Assembly: GCA_032718475.1 (NCBI GenBank)
Contig: JAUCBJ010001975.1
Coordinates: 36,649 to 100,648 of the forward strand
DNA from: Nemertoderma westbladi
Lineage: Eukaryota; Xenacoelomorpha; Nemertodermatida; Nemertodermatidae
DNA: 64,000 nt
Direction of reading: 5' to 3'
This document shows, one piece after another, positions 25,401 to 37,344 of the stretch (position 1 is its first letter; each line of letters opens with the position of its first letter). The position numbers and the translations under genes were made by a program. The notes under the pieces are model-generated. The model was not told where the DNA came from. It did not search any database and saw nothing but the letters and a program-made list of their open reading frames with translations.

Positions 25401-27729
25401 TAGTCACAGAGAACCATGGGCGAAGCAAGTAAGTTAATAGTCACAGAGAACCATATGGGCGAAGAAAGTAAGTTAATAGTCGCAGAGAACCATATGGGCG
25501 AAGCAGGTATGTTAATACTCACAGAGAACCATGGGCGAAGCAGGTTAGTTAATAGTCACAGAGAACCATGGGCGAAGCAGGTTAGTTAATAGTCACAGAG
25601 AGCCATGGGCAATGCAGGTAAGTTAATAGTCACATAGAACCATGGGCGAAGTCAGTAAGTTAATAGTCGCAGAGAACCATGGGCGGAGCAGGTTAGTTAA
25701 TAGTCTCAGAGAACCATGGGCGAAGTCAGTAAGTTAATAGTCACATAGAACCATGGGCGAAGCAGGTTAGTTAATAGTCACAGAGAACCATGGGCAATGC
25801 AGGTAAGTTAATAGTCACATAGAACCATGGGCGAAGTCAGTAAGATAATAGTCACAGAGAACCATTGGCGAAGCAGGTTAGTTAATAGTCACAGAGAACC
25901 ATGGGCAATGCAGGTAAGTTAATAGTCACATAGAACCATGGGCGAAGTCAGTAAGTTAATAGTCACAGAGAACCATGGGCGAAGCAGGTTAGTTAATAGT
26001 CACAGAGAACCATGGGCAATGCAGGTAAGTTAATAGTCACATAGAACCATGGGCGATGTCAGTAAGTTAATAGTCACAGAGAACCATGGGCGAAGCATGT
26101 TAGTTAATAGTCACAGAGAACCATGGGCGAAGCCAGTAAGTTAATAGTCACAGAGAACCATGGGCGAAGCCAGTAAGTTAATAGTCACAGAGAACCATGG
26201 GCGAAGCAGGTTAGTTAATAGTCACAGAGAACCATGGGCGAAGCAGGTTAGTTAATAGTCACAGAGAACCATGGGCGAAGCCAGTAAGTTAATAGTCACA
26301 GAGAACCATGGGCGAAGCAGGTTAGTTAATAGTCACAGAGAACCATGGGCGAAGCAGGTTAGTTAATAGTCACAGAGAGCCATGGGCGAAGCAAGTAAGT
26401 TAATAGTCACAGAGAACCATGGGCAAGGCAAGTAAGTTAATAGTCACAGAGTACCATGGGCGAAGCAAGTAAGTTAATAGTCACAGAGAACCATGGGCGA
26501 AGCAAGTAAGTTAATAGTCACAGATAACCATGGGCGAAGAAAGTAAGTTATTAGTCACAGATAACCATGGGCGAAGCAGGTTAGTTTATAGTCACAGAGA
26601 ACCATGGACGAAGCAGGTTAGTTAATAGTCACAGAGAACCATGGGCAATGCAGGTAAGTTAATAGTCACATAGAACAATGGGCGAAGTCAGTAAGTTAAT
26701 AGTCGCAGAGAACCATGGGCGGAGCAGGTTAGTTAATAGTCTCAGAGAACCATGGGCGAAGTCAGTAAGTTAATAGTCACATAGAACCATGGGCGAAGCA
26801 GGTTAGTTAATAGTCACAGAGAACCATGGGCAATGCAGGTAAGTTAATAGTCACATAGAACCATGGGCGAAGTCAGTAAGATAATAGTCACAGAGAACCA
26901 TTGGCGAAGCAGGTTAGTTAATAGTCACAGAGAACCATGGGCAATGCAGGTAAGTTAATAGTCACATAGAACCATGGTCGAAGTCAGTAAGTTAATAGTC
27001 ACAGAGAACCATGGGCGAAGCAGGTTAGTTAATAGTCACAGAGAACCATGGGCAATGCAGGTAAGTTAATAGTCACATAGAACCATGGGCGATGTCAGTA
27101 AGTTAATAGTCACAGAGAACCATGGGCGAAGCAGGTTAGTTAATAGTCACAGAGAACCATGGACGAAGCCAGTAAGTTAATAGTCACAGAGAACCATGGG
27201 CTAATCCAGTAAGTTAATAGTTACAGAGAACCATGGGTGAAGCAGGTTAGTTAATAGTCACAGAGAACCATGGGCGAAGCAGGTTAGTTAATAGTCACAA
27301 AGAACCATGGGCGAAGCAGGTTAGTTAATAGTCACAGAGAACCATGGGCGAAGCAGGTTAGTTAATAGAAACAGAGAACCATGGGCGAAGCCAGTAAGTT
27401 AATAGTCACAGAGAACCATGGGCGAAGCCAGTAAGTTAATAGTCACAGAGAACCATGGGCGAAGCATGTTAGTTAATAGTCACAGAGAACCATGGGCGAA
27501 GCAAGTAAGTTAATAGTCACAGAGAACCATGGGCGAAGCAAGTAAGTTAATAGTCACAGATAACCATGGGCGTAGAAAGTAAGTTATTAGTCACAGATGG
27601 GCGAAGCAGGTTAGTTTATAGTCACAGAGAACCATGGACGAAGCAGGTTAGTTAATAGTCACAGAGAACCATGGGCAATGCAGGTAAGTTAATAGTCACA
27701 TAGAACCATGGGCGAAGTCAGTAAGTTAA

Positions 27730-28442
27730 GGGGAGGGGTACACCATTTTGGTCCAAAATATGTCGAAATTTTTTTTATGGTCTATTATAATGCACCATTG
27801 AATGTTGTTTTCAAATCTGAAAACCGCTATGTAATAGCTCTTTTAGTTTTCATGTTATCTAAATTTTCATTTAGGGAATCCTATTGAAATTACTATTACT
27901 ATGTATAATGAAAGGTCGATTATCTCCAAATATTTTTTTCATGAAATTGTCAACTTCAAAACCCTTCTACTTCTACAATTTTTGAGCAATTAGTCTGAAA
28001 CTTTCTGTGGGTGTCTACATAGCCACCCTGCATAAAAGTATCAGACAACTTTTCGAAATTTTTTGTTAATAAAATTTAATACTATTTATAAAAAACCTAA
28101 AAATTTGCATAAATTTGCAGCGCCACCTAGCGGTGCAGAATTATTTTAACAAAATTTCGCCTGATAGTTATGTTGCCCCATCTTTGATCTATCATATAAA
28201 AAAACTTTCATGTGATTAGGTTCAAAACTATAAAAGCCTTAGGGTTTTAAGTGCAACCAAGTTTTTTTTGTTGTTAACTAGTATTAACTAATATTAAATA
28301 GCGAAAAATTTTTTTTTTCTGACTTGTCATGTAGAATAGCATCTTAGGCATCTATATGCCAAATTTTAGCCAAAACCAAACAATTTTGAAACGCTGAGAG
28401 TGATAAATCGAAGAGTTGTCCGAAAATGGTGTACCCCCCCCC
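27730..28442. mobile_element. Non-autonomous TTAA-flanked (piggyBac-type) MITE, copy 1
   Basis: A 713-bp AT-rich insert within the 37-bp array, flanked by TTAA at 27726-27729 and 28443-28446. The ends are inverted repeats: GGGGTACACCATTTTGG on the left against the reverse complement of CCGAAAATGGTGTACCCC on the right, with extra G/C homopolymer outside. There is no coding frame of note. A TTAA target duplication with terminal inverted repeats and no transposase is typical of piggyBac-derived MITEs. The family assignment rests only on the TTAA and the inverted repeats. Confidence 0.75.
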
Positions 28443-31069
28443 TTAATAGTCGCAGAACCATGGGCGAAGTCAGTAAGTTAATAGTCACAGAGAACCATGG
28501 GCGAAGCAGGCTAGTTAATAGTCACAGAGAACCATGGGCGAAGCAAGTAAGTTAATAGTCACAGAGAACCATGGGCGAAGCAGGCTAGTTAATAGTCACA
28601 GATAACCATGGGCGAAGCAGGCTAGTTAATAGTCACAGATAACCATGGGCGAAGCAGGTTATTTAATAGTCACAGAGAACCATGGGCAATGCAGGTAAGT
28701 TAATAGTCACATAGAACCATGGGCGAAGTCAGTAAGTTAATAGTCACAGAGAACCATGGGCAATGCAGGCTAGTTAATAGTCACAGATAACCATGGGCGA
28801 AGCAGGTTATTTAATAGTCACAGAGAACCATGGGCAATGCAGGTAAGTTAATAGTCACATAGAACCATGGGCGAAGTCAGTAAGTTAATAGTCACAGAGA
28901 ACCATGGGCAATGCAGGTAAGTTAATAGTCACAGAGAACCATGGGCGAAGCAAGTAAGTTAATAGTCACAGAGAACCCTGGGTGAAGCTGGTTAATTAAT
29001 AGTCACAGAGAACCATGGGCAATGCAGGGAAGTTAATAGTCACATAGAACCATGGGCAATGCAGGTAAGTTAATAGTCACATAGAACCATGGGCGAAGTC
29101 AGTAAGTTAATAGTCTCAGAGAACCATGGGCGAAGAATGTAAGTTGATAGTCAAAGAGAACCATGGGCAAAGCAGGTAAGTTAATAGTCTCAGAGAACCA
29201 TGGGCGAAGCAGGTTAGTTAATAGTCACAGAGAACCATGGGCGAAGCAGGTTAGTTAATAGTCACAGAGAACCATGGGCAATGCAGGTAAGTTAATAGTC
29301 ACAGAGAACCATGAGCGAAGCGAGTAAGATAATAGTCACAGAGAACCATTGGCGAAGCAGGTTAGTTAATAGTCACAGAGAACCATGGGCGAAGCAAGTA
29401 AGTTAATAGTCACAGAGAACCATGGGCGAAGCAAGTAAGTTACTGGTCACAGAGAACCATGGGCGAAGCAAGTAAGTTAATAGTCACAGAGAACCAAGGG
29501 CGAAGCCGGTTAGTTAATCGTCACAGAGAACCATGGGCGAAGCAAGCAAGTTAATAGTCACAGAGAACCATTTGGGCGAAGCAGGTTAGTTAATAGTCAC
29601 AGAGAACCATGGGCAATGCAGGTAAGTTAATAGTCACAGAGAACCATGGGCGAAGCGAGTAAGATAATAGTCACAGAGAACCATTGGCGAAGCAGGTTAG
29701 TTAATAGTCACAGAGAACCATGGGCGAAGCAAGTAAGTTAATAGTCACAGAGAACCATGGGCTAAGCAAGTAAGTTACTGGTCACAGAGAACCATGGGCG
29801 AAGCAAGTAAGTTAATAGTCACAGAGATCCACGGGCGAGGCCGGTTAGTTAATCGTCACAGAGAACCATGGGCGAAGCAAGTAAGTTAATAGTCACAGAG
29901 AACCATTTGGGCGAAGCAGGTTAGTTAATAGTCACAGAGAACCATGGGCAATGCGGGTTAGTTAATAGTCACAGAGAACCATGGGCAATGCAGGTAAGTT
30001 AATAGTCACATAGAACAATGGGCGAAGTCAGTAAGTTAATAGTCGCAGAGAACCATGGGCGGAGCAGGTTAGTTAATAGTCTCAGAGAACCATGGGCGAA
30101 GTCAGTAAGTTAATAGTCACATAGAACCATGGGCGAAGCAGGTTAGTTAATAGTCACAGAGAACCATGGGCAATGCAGGTAAGTTAATAGTCACATAGAA
30201 CCATGGGCGAAGTCAGTAAGATAATAGTCACAGAGAACCATTGGCGAAGCAGGTTAGTTAATAGTCACAGAGAACCATGGGCAATGCAGGTAAGTTAATA
30301 GTCACATAGAACCATGGGCGAAGTCAGTAAGTTAATAGTCACAGAGAACCATGGGCGAAGCAGGTTAGTTAATAGTCACAGAGAACCATGGGCAATGCAG
30401 GTAAGTTAATAGTCACATAGAACCATGGGCGATGTCAGTAAGTTAATAGTCACAGAGAACCATGGGCGAAGCAGGTTAGTTAATAGTCACAGAGAACCAT
30501 GGACGAAGCCAGTAAGTTAATAGTCACAGAGAACCATGGGCTAATCCAGTAAGTTAATAGTTACAGAGAACCATGGGTGAAGCAGGTTAGTTAATAGTCA
30601 CAGAGAACCATGGGCGAAGCAGGTTAGTTAATAGTCACAAAGAACCATGGGCGAAGCAGGTTAGTTAATAGTCACAGAGAACCATGGGCGAAGCAGGTTA
30701 GTTAATAGAAACAGAGAACCATGGGCGAAGCCAGTAAGTTAATAGTCACAGAGAACCATGGGCGAAGCCAGTAAGTTAATAGTCACAGAGAACCATGGGC
30801 GAAGCATGTTAGTTAATAGTCACAGAGAACCATGGGCGAAGCAAGTAAGTTAATAGTCACAGAGAACCATGGGCGAAGCAAGTAAGTTAATAGTCACAGA
30901 TAACCATGGGCGTAGAAAGTAAGTTATTAGTCACAGATGGGCGAAGCAGGTTAGTTTATAGTCACAGAGAACCATGGACGAAGCAGGTTAGTTAATAGTC
31001 ACAGAGAACCATGGGCAATGCAGGTAAGTTAATAGTCACATAGAACCATGGGCGAAGTCAGTAAGTTAA

Positions 31070-31785
31070 GGGGAGGGGTACACCATTTTGGTCCAAAATA
31101 TGTCGAAATTTTTTTTATGGTCTATTATAATGCACCATTGAATGTTGTTTTCAAATCTGAAAACCGCTATGTAATAGCTCTTTTAGTTTTCATGTTATCT
31201 AAATTTTCATTTAGGGAATCCTATTGAAATTACTATTACTATGTATAATGAAAGGTCGATTATCTCCAAATATTTTTTTCATGAAATTGTCAACTTCAAA
31301 ACCCTTCTACTTCTACAATTTTTGAGCAATTAGTCTGAAACTTTCTGTGGGTGTCTACATAGCCACCCTGCATAAAAGTATCAGACAACTTTTCGAAATT
31401 TTTTGTTAATAAAATTTAATACTATTTATAAAAAACCTAAAAATTTGCATAAATTTGCAGCGCCACCTAGCGGTGCAGAATTATTTTAACAAAATTTCGC
31501 CTGATAGTTATGTTGCCCCATCTTTGATCTATCATATAAAAAAACTTTCATGTGATTAGGTTCAAAACTATAAAAGCCTTAGGGTTTTAAGTGCAACCAA
31601 GTTTTTTTTGTTGTTAACTAGTATTAACTAATATTAAATAGCGAAAAATTTTTTTTTTCTGACTTGTCATGTAGAATAGCATCTTAGGCATCTATATGCC
31701 AAATTTTAGCCAAAACCAAACAATTTTGAAACGCTGAGAGTGATAAATCGAAGAGTTGTCCGAAAATGGTGTACCCCCCCCCCCC
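31070..31785. mobile_element. TTAA-flanked MITE, copy 2 (duplicated with its flanks)
   Basis: Appears identical in sequence to the element at 27730-28442 except for three more C residues in the right-hand poly-C run (716 bp). TTAA lies at 31066-31069 and 31786-31789. The satellite on both sides is also the same as around copy 1, so this copy arose by segmental duplication of the array (offset 3340 bp), not by a second transposition. Confidence 0.78.
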
Positions 31786-33439
31786 TTAATAGTCGCAGAA
31801 CCATGGGCGAAGTCAGTAAGTTAATAGTCACAGAGAACCATGGGCGAAGCAGGCTAGTTAATAGTCACAGAGAACCATGGGCGAAGCAAGTAAGTTAATA
31901 GTCACAGAGAACCATGGGCGAAGCAGGCTAGTTAATAGTCACAGATAACCATGGGCGAAGCAGGCTAGTTAATAGTCACAGATAACCATGGGCGAAGCAG
32001 GTTATTTAATAGTCACAGAGAACCATGGGCAATGCAGGTAAGTTAATAGTCACATAGAACCATGGGCGAAGTCAGTAAGTTAATAGTCACAGAGAACCAT
32101 GGGCAATGCAGGCTAGTTAATAGTCACAGATAACCATGGGCGAAGCAGGTTATTTAATAGTCACAGAGAACCATGGGCAATGCAGGTAAGTTAATAGTCA
32201 CATAGAACCATGGGCGAAGTCAGTAAGTTAATAGTCACAGAGAACCATGGGCAATGCAGGTAAGTTAATAGTCACAGAGAACCATGGGCGAAGCAAGTAA
32301 GTTAATAGTCACAGAGAACCCTGGGTGAAGCTGGTTAATTAATAGTCACAGAGAACCATGGGCAATGCAGGGAAGTTAATAGTCACATAGAACCATGGGC
32401 AATGCAGGTAAGTTAATAGTCACATAGAACCATGGGCGAAGTCAGTAAGTTAATAGTCTCAGAGAACCATGGGCGAAGAATGTAAGTTGATAGTCAAAGA
32501 GAACCATGGGCAAAGCAGGTAAGTTAATAGTCTCAGAGAACCATGGGCGAAGCAGGTTAGTTAATAGTCACAGAGAACCATGGGCGAAGCAGGTTAGTTA
32601 ATAGTCACAGAGAACCATGGGCAATGCAGGTAAGTTAATAGTCACAGAGAACCATGAGCGAAGCGAGTAAGATAATAGTCACAGAGAACCATTGGCGAAG
32701 CAGGTTAGTTAATAGTCACAGAGAACCATGGGCGAAGCAAGTAAGTTAATAGTCACAGAGAACCATGGGCGAAGCAAGTAAGTTACTGGTCACAGAGAAC
32801 CATGGGCGAAGCAAGTAAGTTAATAGTCACAGAGAACCAAGGGCGAAGCCGGTTAGTTAATCGTCACAGAGAACCATGGGCGAAGCAAGCAAGTTAATAG
32901 TCACAGAGAACCATTTGGGCGAAGCAGGTTAGTTAATAGTCACAGAGAACCACGGGCAATGCAGGTAAGTTAATAGTCACAGAGAACCATGGGCGAAGCG
33001 AGTAAGATAATAGTCACAGAGAACCATTGGCGAAGCAGGTTAGTTAATAGTCACAGAAAACCATGGGCGAAGCAAGTAAGTTAATAGTCACAGAGAACCA
33101 TGGGCTAAGCAAGTAAGTTACTGGTCACAGAGAACCATGGGCGAAGCAAGTAAGTTAATAGTCACAGAGATCCACGGGCGAGGCCGGTTAGTTAATCGTC
33201 ACAGAGAACCATGGGCGAAGCAAGTAAGTTAATAGTCACAGAGAACCATTTGGGCGAAGCAGGTTAGTTAATAGTCACAGAGAACCATGGGCAATGCGGG
33301 TTAGTTAATAGTCACAGAGAACCTTGGGCGAAGCAAGTAAGTTAATAGTCACAGAGAACCATTTGGGCGAAGCAGGTTAGTTGATATTCACAGAGAACCA
33401 TGGGCAATGCGGGTTAGTTAATCCGAGAACCATGGATAT

Positions 33440-33613
33440 TATGATTGTTTAAAGAGGGATGCCAACCCCATTGGTTAGGACCTACCACTTAATCAAGAAG
33501 GACCATAACATCTTATGTTCTAATTTATAATGTATAAACCTGTGTATGTTAATTATTATTTATGTTTATTATTTTTGTAATTCTACTCACCTAAAATATA
33601 TCATTCTATTTAG
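33440..33613 (+). other. Unique end of intron A-B and acceptor before exon B
   Basis: Non-repetitive AT-rich intron sequence ending TTCTATTTAG, the acceptor used by exon B. I see no other feature. Confidence 0.7.
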
Positions 33614-33708
33614 GTGTGTTCGCTTATTAATGGTCAAGTATTCGCAGACTGCCATTCCCTGGTACAAGCGTCAATCTACTACGATTGGTGTGTTTTCGAT
33701 TCTTGTGG
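33614..33708 (+). CDS. Exon B: core of the C8 domain
   Basis: 95 bp, phase 0 in and phase 2 out, between TATTTAG and GG|GTAAGT. It encodes VCSLINGQVFADCHSLV followed by ASIYYDWCVFDSCG. This is the hallmark core of C8 domains in VWF, mucins, SCO-spondin and related proteins: C-S-L-I-x(4)-F, x-x-C-H-S, Y-Y-x-x-C-V-F-D-x-C-G. The C residues form intradomain disulfides that stabilise the VWD-C8-TIL assembly of secreted multimeric proteins. A longer overlapping frame in this stretch starts upstream in the intron and does not resemble a known family. Confidence 0.93.
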
Positions 33709-33894
33709 GTAAGTATATGAGTCTACCGACTGACTATTGTACTTTTGTAATTAATTAATTATTTAAATAGAACGCACTAAAGACTAACATTATTATAACC
33801 CAGGACTAACATAAATACTCGATGAACTATGGGGACACATCGAAAACCTTTTCAATAAAATAATTAATTAATAATTTCAAATCTAATCATAGTA

Positions 33895-36375
33895 TTAATG
33901 GTTCCAAGACACTGTCCGTTTCTCTGGTCTGTCTGTTTGTCCGTCCATCAGTGTCCGTTTCTCTGGTCTGTGTGTTTGTTCGTCCATCAGTGTCCGTTTC
34001 TCTGGTCTGTCTGTTTGTCCGTCCATCAGTATCCGTTTCTCTGGTCTGTCTGTTTTTCCGTCCATCAGTGTCCGTTTCTCTGGTCTGTCTGTTTGTCCGG
34101 CCATCAGTGTCCCTGGTCTCTGGTCTGTCTGTTTGTCCGTCCATCAGTGTCCGTTTCTCTAGTCTAACTGTTTGTCCGTCCAACAGTGTCCGTTTCTCTG
34201 GTCAGTCTGTTTGTCCGACCATCAGTGTCAGTTTCTCTGGTCTGTGTGTTTGTTCGTCCATCAGTGTCCGTTTCTCTGCTCTGTCTGTTTGTCCGTCCAT
34301 TAGTGTCCGAATCTCTGGTCTGTCTGTTTGTCCGTCCATCAGTGTCCGTTTCTCTGGTCTGTTTGTTTGTCCGTCCATCAGTGTCCGTTTCTCTGGTCTG
34401 TCTGTTTGTCCGTCCATCAGTGTCCGTTTCTCTGGTCAGTCTGTTTGTCCGACCATCAGTGTCAGTTTCTCTGGTCTTTGTGTTTGTCCGTCCATCAGTG
34501 TCCGTTTTTCTGGTCTGTCTGTTTGTCCGTCCATCAGTGTCCCTTTCTCTGGTCTGTCTGTTTGTCCGTCCATCAGTGTCCGTTTCTCTGGTCTGACTGT
34601 TTGTCCGTCCATCAGTGTCCGTTTCTCTGGTCTGTCTGTTTGTCCGTCCTTGTCCGTCCACCAGTGTCCGTTTCTCTGGTCTGTCAGTTTGTCCGTCCAT
34701 CAGTGTCCGTTTCTCTGGTCTGACTGTTTGTCCGTCCATCAGTGTCCGTTTCTCTGGTCTGTCTGTTTGTCCGTCCTTGTCCGTCCATCAGTGTCAGTTT
34801 CTCTGGTCTGTCAGTTTGTCCGTCCATCCGTGTCCGTTTCTCTGGTCTGTCTGTTTGTCCGTCCATCAGTGTCCCTTTCTCTGGTCTGTCTGTTTGTCCG
34901 TCCTTGTCCGTCCATCAGTGTCCGTTTCTCTGGTCTGACTGTTTGTCCGTCCATCAGTGTCCGTTTCTCTGGTCTGTCTGTTTGTCCGTCCTTGTCCGTC
35001 CATCAGTGTCCCTTTCTCTGGTCTGTCTGTTTGTCCGTCCTTGTCCGTCCATCAGTGTCCGTTTCTCTGGTCTGTGTGTTTGTCCGTCCATCAGTGTCCG
35101 TTTTTCTGGTCTGTCTGTTTGTCCGTCCATCAGTGTCCGTTTCTCTGGTATGTCTGTTTGTCCGTCCATCAGTGTCCGTTTCTCTGGTCAGTCTGTTTAT
35201 ACGACCATCAGTGTCAGTTTCTCTGGTCTGTGTGTTTGTTCGTCCATCAGTGTCCGTTTCTCTGCTCTGTCTGTTTGTCCGTCCATTAGTGTCCGTATCT
35301 CTGGTCTGTCTGTTTGTCCGTCCATCAGTGACCGTTTCTCTGGTCTGTTTGTTTGTCCGTCCATCAGTGCCCGTTTCTCTGGTCTGTCTGTTTGTCCGTC
35401 CATCAGTGTCCGTTTCTCTGGTCAGTCTGTTTGTCCGACCATCAGTGTCAGTTTCTCTGGTCTGTGTGTTTGTTCTTCCATCAGTGTCCGTTTCTCTGCT
35501 CTGTCTGTTTGTCCGTCCATTAGTGTCCGTATCTCTGGTCTGTTTGTTTGTCCGTCCATCAGTGTCCGTTTCTCTGGTCTGTCTGTTTGTCCGTCCATCA
35601 GTGTCCGTTTCTCTGGTCAGTCTGTTTGTCCGACCATCAGTGTCAGTTTCTCTGGTCTGTGTGTTTGTTCGTCCATCAGTGTCCGTTTCTCTGCTCTGTC
35701 TGTTTGTCCGTCCATTAGTGTCCGTTTCTCTGGTCTGTCTGTTTGTCCGTCCATCAGTGTCCGTTTCTCTGGTCTGTTTGTTTGTCCGTCCATCAGTGTC
35801 CGTTTCTCTGGTCTGTCTGTTTGTCCGTCCATCAGTGTCCCTTTCTCTGGTCTGTCTGTTTGTCCGTCCTTGTCCGTCCATCCGTGTCCGTTTCTCTGGT
35901 CTGTCTGTTTGTCCGTCCATCAGTGTCCGTTTCTCTGGTATGTCTATTTGTCCGTCCATTAGTGTCCGTATCTCTGGTCTGTCTGTTTGTCCGTCCATCA
36001 GTGTCCGTTTCTCTGGTCTGTTTGTTTGTCCGTCCATCAGTGTCCGTTTCTCTGGTCTGTCTGTTTGTCCGTCCATCAGTGTCCCTTTCTCTGGTCTGTC
36101 TGTTTGTCCGTCCATCCGTGTCCGTTTCTCTGGTCTGTCTGTTTGTCCGTCCATCAGTGTCCCTTTCTCTGGTCTGTCTGTTTGTCCGTCCTTGTCCGTC
36201 CATCCGTGTCCGTTTCTCTGGTCTGTCTGTTTGTCCGTCCATAAGTGTCCGTTTCTCTGGTATGTCTGTTTGTCCGTCCATCAGTGTCCGTTTCTCTGGT
36301 CAGTCTGTTTATCTGACCATCAGTGTCCGTTTCCCTGGTCTGTCTGTTTGTCCGTCCATCAGTTTGTATGTCTGT
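33895..36375 (+). repeat. 39-bp pyrimidine-rich minisatellite in intron B-C
   Basis: Roughly 60 units of 39 bp, with CAGTGTCCGTTTCTCTGG and TCTGTCTGTTTGTCCGTCC as the two halves. Some units carry an extra TTGTCCGTCC. The plus strand is dominated by C and T. Because 39 is divisible by 3 and the consensus lacks stops in several frames, long open frames of up to 812 codons appear on both strands. Their 13-residue periodic translations follow from the repeat and are not evidence of a protein. The array begins about 190 bp after the exon B donor and shares no visible sequence with exon B or C. Confidence 0.96.
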
Positions 36376-36655
36376 CAGTCAAAATATAATCTAAAAGCGA
36401 ACCACTTTACTAAAATCCGTGCTATGTGTTTTATTGATCGATAATTTGAAATCACTTACATAATTTGTGTGATTAGTATTAAGTATTAACTATATTATTT
36501 ACTTAGTTAATTGCTTATAATTTATTTACCATCTATTCGGTAAATGAATAAATATGGAATGCTAACTTATCCATTTACTTATAGATTCGATTATTTCTAG
36601 TTGTCACGTGAATATTTTGGTTAATTAAATAGAAGTGAAATTTATTGAATTGCAG
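36376..36655 (+). other. Unique end of intron B-C
   Basis: AT-rich unique sequence ending TTTATTGAATTGCAG, the acceptor of exon C. Nothing else is recognised. Confidence 0.65.
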
Positions 36656-36797
36656 ATGCGATAAAGGTGGAGATTGTGAATGTCCTTGTACCGTGATTGC
36701 GGCCTACGCAGAAGAATGCCAGAGTCAGGGGGTGCAGGTCAGGTGGAGGAGACCAGATTTCTGTCCAGAAATGTGCGAAAATGGTCAAGTTTATGAG
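36656..36797 (+). CDS. Exon C: end of C8 and start of the TIL domain
   Basis: 142 bp, phase 2 in and phase 0 out; acceptor TTGCAG, donor GAG|GTGAGC. With the GG carried over from exon B it reads GCDKGGDCECPCTVIAAYAE and then VRWRRPDFCPEMC. G-G-D-C-E-C-x-C-T-x-(I/V)-A-A-Y-A is one of the most recognisable C8 motifs, and the W-R-x-P-x-x-C-P segment ends the domain. ENGQVYE then opens the TIL domain (usual pattern C-x-x-G-x-x-Y-x-x-C). The fit to VWF/mucin/SCO-spondin-type C8 is unambiguous; which of these the gene is orthologous to depends on the downstream modules. Confidence 0.95.
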
Positions 36798-37344
36798 GTG
36801 AGCAATGAGCTTGATCCATAAATCCTATCTAGTGTATAAAGTCAATATTATCTATAAAGCTACGTGATATATAAAAGAAAGTGTACGTCTAACAAAGTGT
36901 ATGAGATTAAAATCATATGTTCATAGTAATATTAATTTTAATTTTAATATTAAGTAAGGCAGTATGAGGAGTTGAAGAGTACAACAATTTGCATCGCAGT
37001 AACTATGGATGCAATATAGTTAAATATTACGGTTCAATTTATTTTGTAACACTACATCGCTCTATGTTTTATTAAAGCATTGAGTAACAAAAAGTACCAA
37101 TATAAGAATAAAATTACGTATTACATGGGAAAAAAACGTAAATAAAAAAGCCTCAATATTCTTTCGACCCTTTATTAACCTCGTTAACCATCGGTAAACA
37201 AAATGACTCGAGAATAGTGAATAAAAGTAATACTTATTTTCCCATGTAATAAACAATTAATTTTGCCTATCTGACAACTTGTCCCCCTATATAACTAAAC
37301 TACCCCACAGAGGAAACTGATACTTTTTTTACGACCATTTAATA
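36798..37344 (+). other. Unique 5' part of intron C-D
   Basis: Unique AT-rich intron sequence after the exon C donor. I see no exon, RNA gene or element in it. Confidence 0.6.

Larger units (their letters stand above)
16421..33439 (+). repeat. 37-bp minisatellite made of the exon A 3' end plus its 5' splice site
   Basis: The array starts at the exon A donor. Each unit of about 37 bp is AATAGTCACAGAGAACC then ATGGGCGAAGCAA, together 30 nt identical to 16391-16420, followed by GTAAGTT. There are roughly 420 units excluding the MITEs. Variants include GCAGGTTAGT, GCCAGTAAGT, GTCAGTAAGT, GGGCAATGC, AACAGATAACC and a 38-bp form with CAATATGGGC. Nearly all keep a GT donor core; a minority read GCAATTAAG. 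Every unit carries a TTAA. Sub-blocks are duplicated at larger scale, with periods of about 2335 and 3340 bp. It lies wholly within intron A-B and fades out at TTAATCCGAGAACC near 33439. Confidence 0.97.

Noticed and set aside
31070-31785. A second independent MITE transposition
   Set aside because: The satellite flanks are also duplicated at the same 3340-bp offset, so the copy came with a segmental duplication.
16421-33439. CRISPR-like direct repeats
   Set aside because: The units abut head to tail with no unique spacers, and the locus is eukaryotic.
33951-36389. An 812-codon plus-strand open frame and a 383-codon minus-strand one
   Set aside because: Both follow from a 39-bp repeat whose length is a multiple of 3. 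The translations are simple 13-residue periodicities without family resemblance, and the stretch lies in an intron between two well-supported exons.
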